The notes beneath the pieces are model-generated. The model did not search any database and was not told the origin of the DNA. It saw only the letters and a program-made list of their open reading frames with translations. A DNA stretch of 6,375 bases. Source: Actinomycetes bacterium (GTDB taxonomy: Bacteria > Actinomycetota > Actinomycetes > Actinomycetales > Beutenbergiaceae). Shown piece after piece: positions 1 through 4,693 of this stretch; position 1 is the stretch's first letter, and the number at the start of each line of letters is the position of its first letter. Made by a program: the position numbers and the translations under genes. The DNA is taken from assembly GCA_021793935.1 (NCBI GenBank), contig JAJYRV010000121.1, forward strand, positions 1-6,375, read 5' to 3'.

Positions 1-609
1 CAACGGCGGCGGGCTGCCGGCGGCGATGAGCAGTTCGCGGCCCTGGCGTTTGGTCAGCCCGAACAGCGGCATCACGTCCGCCGCGCCGTCACCAAATTTG
101 GTGTAGAAGCCGGTGACCGCTTCAGCTGCGTGGTCGCTGCCGAGGACCGCCAGACCCCATTCGCCGGCGAGGGCGTAGTGGGCAACCATTCGCTGGCGGG
201 CCTTGATGTTTCCCTTATTGAAGTCCGAGACGCCGATCCCGCGGCTGCGCAGCTCGGCCGTGATCCCGTCCGTCGCCCGTGCAATATCAATGGTCAACGT
301 CTCGTCGGGTTCAATGAACTTCAGTGCGAGCTGGGCGTCCTCCTCGTCGCTTTGCACCGCGTATGGCAGGCGCAACGCAACGAACCGGGCCGAGTCTCCC
401 TCCTCGCGCAGCTCCGCAACGGCCCGCTGTGCGAGCAGACCCACGAGGGTGGAATCTTGCCCGCCGGAGATGCCATGCACGTACCCACGCAATCCCGTGC
501 GCTGGAGGTATTCCTTGAGAAAATCTACTCGCCGGCGAAGCTCCACGCCCGGGTCGATCCGCTGCCGAACCCCTAATTCAGCCGTGATCTGTTGTTGTAA
601 GGTCGCCAT
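1..609 (-). CDS. nadE: NAD synthetase, ammonia-dependent (partial, C-terminus off the left edge)
   Basis: Catalyses the last step of NAD biosynthesis: ATP-dependent amidation of deamido-NAD to NAD in the cytoplasm. The visible 203 codons are open from an ATG at 609 to the edge; family members of this short type have about 275 residues, so roughly the last quarter is missing. The N-terminus ([13 protein letters not shown], then [12 protein letters not shown]) closely follows the E. coli NadE pattern. The ATP-pyrophosphatase P-loop SGGQDST lies at residues 48-54, [13 protein letters not shown] follows in the middle region, and [19 protein letters not shown] (157-175) with LTKRQGREL (185-193) are family signatures for nucleotide and substrate binding. 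There is no glutaminase domain in front, so free ammonia is the expected nitrogen donor. The ATG is the earliest possible start because an in-frame TAG lies at 619-621. Transcribed divergently from rbpA. Confidence 0.96.
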   Translation of the reverse strand, partial: MATLQQQITAELGVRQRIDPGVELRRRVDFLKEYLQRTGLRGYVHGISGGQDSTLVGLLAQRAVAELREEGDSARFVALRLPYAVQSDEEDAQLALKFIEPDETLTIDIARATDGITAELRSRGIGVSDFNKGNIKARQRMVAHYALAGEWGLAVLGSDHAAEAVTGFYTKFGDGAADVMPLFGLTKRQGRELLIAAGSPPPL

Positions 610-615
610 CCCTCC

Positions 616-621
616 AGTCTA
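616..621 (-). promoter_or_regulatory. Candidate -10 box of a leaderless nadE promoter
   Basis: On the minus strand TAGACT fits the actinobacterial -10 pattern TAnnnT, and exactly six bases (610-615) separate it from the nadE ATG. This puts the expected transcription start at or next to the A of the start codon. A purine-rich GGAGGG fills those six bases and abuts the ATG, which is too close to act as a normal Shine-Dalgarno sequence. No good -35 hexamer is visible 17-18 bases upstream. The geometry is seen; leaderless transcription is inferred. Confidence 0.4.
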
Positions 622-694
622 GATGCGGCGAATCTGAAAAGTTCCTGAGATTCAGCTGCCAATTCGCCTGCGCAGTTCGCGCCCCCATGAGACA

Positions 695-721
695 CTTCAC
701 GCTCCTTCACACGACCTTCAC
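695..721 (+). repeat. Three phased CTTCAC direct repeats (candidate operator)
   Basis: CTTCAC occurs at 695-700, 705-710 and 716-721, so the units are offset by 10 and 11 bp and lie on the same face of the helix. The last copy ends nine bases before the -35 element of the rbpA stress promoter. Phased direct repeats of about 11 bp are typical binding sites for OmpR/PhoP-type response regulators, and the core resembles the GTTCACC unit of the Streptomyces PHO box. The repeats are seen directly; the regulator is inference. Confidence 0.4.
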
Positions 722-730
722 CTTTAGGGT

Positions 731-756
731 GGAACAACCCGGGAAGATCAAGCGTT
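731..756 (+). promoter_or_regulatory. SigR/SigH-type stress promoter for rbpA
   Basis: GGAAC (731-735, within GGAACA) and GTT (754-756, within CGTT) are 18 bases apart. This matches the -35 and -10 pattern of promoters read by the thiol-oxidative-stress ECF sigma factors SigR (Streptomyces) and SigH (Mycobacterium), GGAAT/C - 18 or 19 - GTT. In Streptomyces coelicolor rbpA is a known member of the SigR regulon. The expected transcription start is near 761-765, giving an untranslated leader of about 40 bases before the rbpA ATG at 806. Confidence 0.68.
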
Positions 757-793
757 GAGATGGATAGCGCTGAAAGTATTTGCGCTCAGGCTT

Positions 794-800
794 GAGGAGG
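794..800 (+). promoter_or_regulatory. Ribosome binding site of rbpA (fixes the start)
   Basis: GAGGAGG lies five bases before the ATG at 806. It decides for this start over the in-frame TTG at 755, which overlaps the promoter -10 element and would add 17 residues not found in RbpA proteins. Confidence 0.85.
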
Positions 801-805
801 CAATC

Positions 806-1153
806 ATGGCAGAACGCACCCTACGCGGGAGCAGATTAGGCACGCAGAGTCTCGAAACTGAAGCCGGTATTCAACTCGCGCCTCGAGTCGAGGCCGTATA
901 TGACCTTCCCGATGGTCGCGTCATCGTCGTCCCATTCGCAGCAGACGCCGATATCCCCCACCACTGGGAGGCGATCGATGGCACTCAGGGGGTCCTGCGG
1001 GACGCCGTGGGTGAGCCGGAAGAAGAAGGCAAAGCTGCTCGTAAGCAGCGCACCCACTGGGACATGCTGTTGGAGCGGCGGAGCCGGGAGGAACTGCAGG
1101 ACCTGCTCGACGAACGCCTCGAAGTGTTGCGCGCGCGGCGCCGCAGTGCCTAA
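806..1153 (+). CDS. rbpA: RNA polymerase-binding protein RbpA
   Basis: A 115-residue actinobacterial transcription factor that binds the RNA polymerase holoenzyme, contacts group I/II sigma factors and stabilises the open promoter complex. The N-terminal signature MAERTLRGSRLG aligns with M. tuberculosis RbpA (MADRVLRGSRLG). The small central beta core is followed by a basic linker (about residues 76-82, KAARKQR) and the near-invariant THWDMLLERRS (83-93), which starts the helical sigma-interaction domain ending in a run of arginines (LRARRRSA). Length matches the mycobacterial protein (about 111 residues). No cysteine is present, so a zinc-binding form as described for some Streptomyces members is excluded. 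It has a strong Shine-Dalgarno sequence and a SigR/SigH-like promoter, stands alone as a single-gene unit, and converges on ppm1, with a shared hairpin in the 42-base gap. Confidence 0.97.
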   Translation: MAERTLRGSRLGTQSLETEAGIQLAPRVEAVYDLPDGRVIVVPFAADADIPHHWEAIDGTQGVLRDAVGEPEEEGKAARKQRTHWDMLLERRSREELQDLLDERLEVLRARRRSA

Positions 1154-1164
1154 CTGACGCAATC

Positions 1165-1199
1165 CTGAGCCCCGCCACCTCATTGGTGGCGGGGCTCAG
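1165..1199. terminator. Hairpin terminator shared by convergent rbpA and ppm1
   Basis: Left arm 1165-1179 and right arm 1185-1199 form a perfect 15-bp, mostly G-C stem around the five-base loop TCATT. On the plus strand it starts 11 bases after the rbpA stop and is followed by a pyrimidine-rich, T-containing tail (TGCTTCTTCCT), so it fits an intrinsic terminator for rbpA. On the minus strand no T tract follows, but the same GC-rich hairpin may still slow transcription from ppm1. The right arm includes the ppm1 stop codon (1196-1198). Confidence 0.8.
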
Positions 1200-1933
1200 T
1201 GCTTCTTCCTCACGATCCGCGCGAGCTGCTCGATCCGGTAGCGCACTCCCCAGGCGGTGACCCGCCAGAGCGCTTCGGCGACGATGTGGCCGCTCATCTT
1301 CGATTCGCCTTCGGTGCGCTCCACGAAAGTGATCGGCACCTCAGTGATCGCTCCCCCGGCACGATAGACCCGCCACGCCATGTCGATCTGAAAGCAATAC
1401 CCTTGGGAGTTGATCCTCCTCAGGTCCAGGCGGCGGAGCACCTCGGCGGTGTATACGCGAAAGCCTGCCGTCGCGTCCTTCACCGGCAGACCCATCGCGA
1501 GCCGGGTGTACGTCGTCGCCGCCCGGCTCAGCAGCACCCGATGGTTGGGCCAGTTCTCCACCGCTCCCCCGGGCACCCACCGCGAACCGATGACGAGGTC
1601 GGCCGTCGTTGCCGCCTCGAGGAGCGCCGGCAGATCCAACGACCGGTGGGAGGAATCGGCGTCCATCTCCACGATTCGGTCGTATCCGCGGTCAAGGGCC
1701 CATTCGAAACCGGCGATATACGCCCGGCCGAGCCCCTCCTTCCCCTCCCGGTGGAGCACGTGGACACTCCGGTCCTGCTCCGCGTAGGCCCGCGCCCACT
1801 CGCCGGTGCCGTCCGGGGAGTTATCGTCGACGATGAGGACCTCGGCCGTGGGGCAATCCTCCCGCAACGCCCGAAGCGTCAGGGGCAGCGCCGCCCGCTC
1901 GTTGTACGTGGGCATGATAACAAGAACGCGCAT
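1196..1933 (-). CDS. ppm1: Polyprenol monophosphomannose synthase (GT2 family)
   Basis: A 245-residue glycosyltransferase of the dolichol-phosphate mannosyltransferase type. It transfers mannose from GDP-mannose to polyprenyl phosphate on the inner face of the membrane, supplying the lipid-linked donor for lipoglycan assembly and protein O-mannosylation. Visible GT2-A hallmarks are MPTYNE (7-12), VDDNSPDGTG (35-44), the metal-binding DAD motif in MDADSSH (90-96), GSRWVPGG (116-123), DATAGFRVY (153-161) and a basic TEGESKMS segment (207-214). There are no transmembrane helices at the C-terminus, so membrane contact must be peripheral or through Lnt, which is known to interact with Ppm1 in mycobacteria. 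The ATG lies nine bases after the lnt stop, with a weak AGGT Shine-Dalgarno at 1941-1944 overlapping that stop, so translation probably depends on lnt. The alternative name dpm1-like synthase describes the same enzyme. Confidence 0.93.
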   Translation of the reverse strand: MRVLVIMPTYNERAALPLTLRALREDCPTAEVLIVDDNSPDGTGEWARAYAEQDRSVHVLHREGKEGLGRAYIAGFEWALDRGYDRIVEMDADSSHRSLDLPALLEAATTADLVIGSRWVPGGAVENWPNHRVLLSRAATTYTRLAMGLPVKDATAGFRVYTAEVLRRLDLRRINSQGYCFQIDMAWRVYRAGGAITEVPITFVERTEGESKMSGHIVAEALWRVTAWGVRYRIEQLARIVRKKH

Positions 1934-1942
1934 GAGATCGAC

Positions 1943-3472
1943 CTACCCCCGCGCCGGCACCCGGTAGCGGACCATGCCGGCAACCACCCCGAGCCCCACG
2001 AGGACCATCAGTCCGTACACCGGCCACGGCCCAAGTCGCGTGGCGAGCGTCTGCGTGGTTCGCAGCGGAATCTCGGCGGCGAACTCCTCGGCGGTGAACA
2101 GCTCGGTGACCTCGTGCAACTCGCCATCCGGCCCGGCCCACCCGGAAACCCCGACCGTGGAGATCTGGACCGCCGCCCGGCCGTGCTCCACCGCGCGGAA
2201 CCGGGTCATCGCGAGCTGCTGAACACTCTCGGTCGTCTCCCCGAAACTCGCGTTATTCGTCGGCACGTACAGGAACTGCGAGCCCTCCTGCACCGCCTCC
2301 TGGATGAGGGCGTCGTAGGCGACCTCGAAGCAAATGATCGTTGCCGTGCGCACGTCGCGGCCCAGGGCGGCCACCGGCACGTCGAGGTAGGCGGGCTCCT
2401 CCCCCGCCGACATGTCCACCGATACCAGGTCGACGATCGGCACGATCTCGCGGACGTATTTGCGTAACGGAATGTACTCGCCGAAGGCCGCGGGAATCTG
2501 TTTCGCGTAGACGTCGCCCACGCCGTCGACCCCGTCCCACACGAGGATCTCGTTATAGCGGGTGTCGCCGGTGTAGCGGACCGTCCCCACGAGCATCGGG
2601 ACCCCGGCCGCGTCGGCGGCGGCGTTGACCATCTCCCGAGCCTTCTCGTCGACACGCGGATCGTAATCGGAGGCGTTCTCCGGCCAGAGCACGAGATCCA
2701 CCTGTCCGTGCTCCTCGATGAGCCGTGAGGTCCCCGCCATGTGGTTACCCGTCACCTCCCGCGCATTCTGGAACGCATCACGGCCCGGATTGGCGACGTT
2801 GCCCTGCACCGCACCGATCCGGATCGTGCCCGCCTCCGCCCGGGTATCGAGCCCGATGAACATCGGCGCAACGAGCACCGCAGCGATCGTGAGCGCGGCG
2901 AGGGGCACGCGCACCATATCCTTGCTCAGGAAGGCGCCAACGCCGACGGCGAGGAGCCCGCCGAGCGCGGCAACGACGAAAGACACCAGGGGCGCCCCGC
3001 CGTAGGGCGCGAGTTTCACCAGCGGCCCGTCCGTTTGCGAGAACGCCATCCGCACCCACGGGAACCCCCCGAACGGCCACACCTGGCGAAGCTGTTCGGC
3101 AGCGACCCACGCCCCCGCGAACGGCATCACGAGAAGCACGCGGGCGTTGCGCAGCACCCGGACCCGCCGAATCCATACGTACATCACCGGCGCGAGCGCC
3201 ATCAACATTGCCTGGGCGATCGATAACGCCACCCACGGGATCGCTCCGGCCGCTTCGCGGGCCCACCACAACAAGGGCAGGAAGTGGGCCACGCCCCATA
3301 CTGCCCCGACGAGAAAGGCCCAACGGGCGGAATCGCGGGTCAGGCTCCACATCAAGAGCGCCATCCCCACGATGGCCAAGGGCCAGATCGATGCGTGGGG
3401 AAATGCGAGGTGGGCGAGGAATCCCCCGACTGCCGCTACTAACAGCGAGGTGGACCGGCGGGAAACAGACAC
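1943..3472 (-). CDS. lnt: Apolipoprotein N-acyltransferase
   Basis: A 509-residue membrane enzyme that transfers an acyl chain from a phospholipid to the N-terminal cysteine of diacylated lipoproteins, the last step of lipoprotein maturation. The N-terminal half is strongly hydrophobic, with about seven segments (near 8-27, 30-45, 52-70, 80-100, 111-127, 160-182, 190-208); WPFGGFPW (132-139) is a family motif. The nitrilase-like domain spans about 216-470 and keeps the Glu-Lys-Cys triad: E265 in LWPENAS, K324 in YAKQIPAAFGEYIPLR and C381 in IICFEVAYD (the Tyr after the Cys of E. coli is Phe here, with the following Glu kept). A last hydrophobic helix sits at 484-502. The start is GTG at 3472, the first possible in this frame because an in-frame TAG lies at 3482-3484. 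No Shine-Dalgarno is evident. First gene of a pair with ppm1, which is fused to it in M. tuberculosis. Confidence 0.95.
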   Translation of the reverse strand: MSVSRRSTSLLVAAVGGFLAHLAFPHASIWPLAIVGMALLMWSLTRDSARWAFLVGAVWGVAHFLPLLWWAREAAGAIPWVALSIAQAMLMALAPVMYVWIRRVRVLRNARVLLVMPFAGAWVAAEQLRQVWPFGGFPWVRMAFSQTDGPLVKLAPYGGAPLVSFVVAALGGLLAVGVGAFLSKDMVRVPLAALTIAAVLVAPMFIGLDTRAEAGTIRIGAVQGNVANPGRDAFQNAREVTGNHMAGTSRLIEEHGQVDLVLWPENASDYDPRVDEKAREMVNAAADAAGVPMLVGTVRYTGDTRYNEILVWDGVDGVGDVYAKQIPAAFGEYIPLRKYVREIVPIVDLVSVDMSAGEEPAYLDVPVAALGRDVRTATIICFEVAYDALIQEAVQEGSQFLYVPTNNASFGETTESVQQLAMTRFRAVEHGRAAVQISTVGVSGWAGPDGELHEVTELFTAEEFAAEIPLRTTQTLATRLGPWPVYGLMVLVGLGVVAGMVRYRVPARG

Positions 3473-3478
3473 GAGGAC

Positions 3479-3484
3479 AGACTA
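3479..3484 (-). promoter_or_regulatory. Candidate -10 box of a leaderless lnt promoter
   Basis: On the minus strand TAGTCT fits TAnnnT and is followed by six bases (3473-3478) and then the GTG start of lnt, the same geometry as at nadE. The absence of a purine-rich ribosome binding site in front of the GTG supports a leaderless transcript. No convincing -35 hexamer is visible. Confidence 0.4.
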
Positions 3485-3538
3485 CTTCACTCCCACCCCT
3501 GCCACTGCCCCGGCGCGGTTGGGCCTCCTTCGGACCGC

Positions 3539-3560
3539 GGGGGCGTCCCCCTCGTTTTCT
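3539..3560 (+). other. GC hairpin with T-rich tail, plus-strand orientation
   Basis: GGGGG (3539-3543) and CCCCC (3547-3551) flank a three-base loop and are followed by TCGTTTTCT. Only the plus strand has the terminator-like tail, yet no plus-strand gene precedes it. CCTTC (3527-3531) and GAAGG (3564-3568) could add an outer stem. It may end an antisense transcript or may have no function. Confidence 0.25.
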
Positions 3561-3590
3561 AATGAAGGCCTCCCGCGCCGGGTCTGCAGT

Positions 3591-3637
3591 GCAGGTACGG
3601 TTGGCAATCTACCTGCTTAGACCCTATTAGCCAACCG
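3591..3637. repeat. Two interlocked inverted repeats
   Basis: GCAGGTA (3591-3597) pairs with TACCTGC (3610-3616), and CGGTTGGC (3598-3605) pairs with GCCAACCG (3630-3637). The 5' arm of the second lies in the loop of the first, so the two cannot both form as simple hairpins. They could be operator half-sites or alternative RNA folds upstream of lnt. Confidence 0.4.
3606..3634 (-). promoter_or_regulatory. Possible housekeeping promoter upstream of lnt
   Basis: On the minus strand TTGGCT (3634-3629) and TAGATT (3611-3606) are 17 bases apart, each matching four of six positions of the SigA consensus hexamers. It lies between the arms of an 8-bp inverted repeat: one arm covers the -35 hexamer and the other lies just downstream of the -10. 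It would give an untranslated leader of about 125 bases before lnt and competes with the leaderless promoter proposed at 3479-3484. Confidence 0.25.
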
Positions 3638-3639
3638 GC

Positions 3640-3674
3640 CATCGACGCTGGTCAAATGCATCGGCGCTGGTCAA
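3640..3674. repeat. 16-bp direct repeat, period 19 bp
   Basis: CATCGACGCTGGTCAA (3640-3655) and CATCGGCGCTGGTCAA (3659-3674) differ at one position and are separated by three bases. The perfect palindrome TCGCATGCGA follows immediately at 3675-3684. The copies lie about 170-200 bp upstream of lnt and 57 bp or more beyond the 3' end of the amidohydrolase-like gene, which suits a regulator binding site. No known motif was recognised. Confidence 0.55.
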
Positions 3675-3730
3675 TCGCATGCGAGTTTCGGGGAGGATTT
3701 TCCGTTCTGGGCGTGTCGCGCTTGTCTTCC

Positions 3731-4693
3731 TCACCAGGCCTCTAGCTCCACGCCCCGGTGCCATAGCCGCAGCAGCCTCGGCTCGGGCTCGCCGACCCCG
3801 AAATACGGTAGCAGCGGCGTACCCGCGCGTTCATCGGTGGACCAGTGCGCCGCCCGTTCATCCGGAGCCTGCACCGCCAGCGCCTCCACGTGCCACGAAG
3901 CGAGGTCGGCCGGCGCCCCGACCCGCAGCACGCCGCGCGGTTCGAACTGCCCCGGCGTGAGGCGCCACGCGCCGCGGGTGTGGGCGTTGAACGCGGCCCG
4001 CGCGGAGATCGGCGCGGGGCCCTCGAGGAGCGCCCGAGCGATCGTCTCCCAGGGAGTGCCCGCGCCGGTGAGCGCGAACGGGACCCCCGCCCGGGCCAGA
4101 TCGGCGAGCCGAAGGTTGATCTCCCCGTCGATGATGACGACGACGCTCCAGGTGGCCAACAACTCCGGGGCCACGTCCTGGCTCGCGTGTAGGTAGACGC
4201 GGGCCGAGGGTGCGCGCCCGCCCGCCACGAGTTCGGCGAACGCCGCGGCGTCCTCGGCACTGGCGACCGTGAGGGCCGGCTCGACCAGGGGGGCCCGATC
4301 GGTGCGGAGGAAGCGTTCCATCTCCATCGCGTCCGCGCCCGGCGTGAGCCGATGCAGGGCGGGCCCGGCGCTGGGAAGATCGGTGTGAATACCGACGAGG
4401 TCGAGGTGCGGGCCGTACCCGGAGGTGTCGGGAGCAGAGCCGAGGTGGATATGCGCGGCGGTGATGCCGGTGCGATGCAGGGCGTTCGCGGGCTGGGCCG
4501 CGGCCGAGGCGTCGTGGAAAGCGGGCGTGATGAGCGCGTGCTCGGCGTCGATGAGGCGGGCCTCGGGGTGGGCGCGGGCGCGGTAGGCCGCGGTGTCCTC
4601 GTCCCCCATCCAGGTGATGAGCCCCTCCTCGACGTGCAGCGCCGTCGCGAACCGTTCGATCGGACTATGGATCGTCGCGTTGTGAAGAATCAA
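3731..4693 (-). CDS. Amidohydrolase-like protein lacking metal ligands (probable pseudoenzyme)
   Basis: A 320-residue protein with the outline of the amidohydrolase superfamily (YtcJ or imidazolonepropionase-like branch), but short for that branch (about 400-500). The N-terminal beta-sandwich half is recognisable (LILHNATIHSP, then EEGLITWMGDE). The strand that normally reads TPGFVDAHxH is TPAFHDASAAA (56-66), so both histidines of the HxH metal site are gone. The usual SDxP aspartate region reads LTGAGTPW (208-215), also without the acid. C-terminal family features persist: ISARAAFNAHTRGAW (229-243), GAPADLASW (259-267) and a final HRGVELE strand. The frame is intact and unbroken, so it looks maintained rather than decayed. 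The start is TTG at 4693, overlapping the helicase stop as TTGA, with AAGGAG seven bases upstream; a 43-residue extension to 4822 is rejected as arginine/proline-rich overlap. Hydrolase activity should not be assumed and no substrate can be named. Confidence 0.75.
   Translation of the reverse strand: MILHNATIHSPIERFATALHVEEGLITWMGDEDTAAYRARAHPEARLIDAEHALITPAFHDASAAAQPANALHRTGITAAHIHLGSAPDTSGYGPHLDLVGIHTDLPSAGPALHRLTPGADAMEMERFLRTDRAPLVEPALTVASAEDAAAFAELVAGGRAPSARVYLHASQDVAPELLATWSVVVIIDGEINLRLADLARAGVPFALTGAGTPWETIARALLEGPAPISARAAFNAHTRGAWRLTPGQFEPRGVLRVGAPADLASWHVEALAVQAPDERAAHWSTDERAGTPLLPYFGVGEPEPRLLRLWHRGVELEAW

Larger units (their letters stand above)
3473..3730. other. Repeat-rich intergenic gap upstream of lnt
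   Basis: This 258-base stretch between the amidohydrolase-like gene and lnt has no convincing open frame. It holds a G5/C5 hairpin followed by a T-rich stretch on the plus strand (3539-3560), two interlocked inverted repeats (3591-3637), a candidate minus-strand promoter (3606-3634), a 16-bp direct repeat (3640-3674) and a 10-bp palindrome (3675-3684). I see no clear intrinsic terminator for the upstream helicase unit in the minus direction, so read-through into lnt is possible. Confidence 0.6.

Noticed and set aside
755..782. Possible SigA promoter TTGAGA-16-TATTTG upstream of rbpA
   Set aside because: The -35 is good but the -10 matches only three of six consensus bases, and it would place the start very close to the ribosome binding site.
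755..805. Longer rbpA start at TTG 755
   Set aside because: It overlaps the -10 element of the stress promoter, has no ribosome binding site, and adds 17 residues absent from RbpA proteins, whereas ATG 806 has an excellent Shine-Dalgarno sequence.
1199..2467. A 422-codon open frame on the plus strand, antisense to ppm1 and lnt
   Set aside because: The minus strand carries two clear enzymes with full motif sets over the same bases. The plus-strand translation is rich in Pro, Arg, His and Gly with no recognisable domain, as expected for antisense shadows in high-GC DNA.
3562..3630. 22-codon plus-strand mini-ORF ending at TAG 3628-3630
   Set aside because: No ribosome binding site, no promoter at a sensible distance, and it is just the tail of a longer random open frame.
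3591..3637. H-type pseudoknot riboswitch
   Set aside because: The two stems have pseudoknot topology, but one connecting loop would have zero bases, which is sterically unlikely, and no known riboswitch core was recognised.
3473..3730. Hidden tRNA or known small RNA in the gap
   Set aside because: No cloverleaf with T-arm consensus, and no recognisable conserved small-RNA core on either strand.
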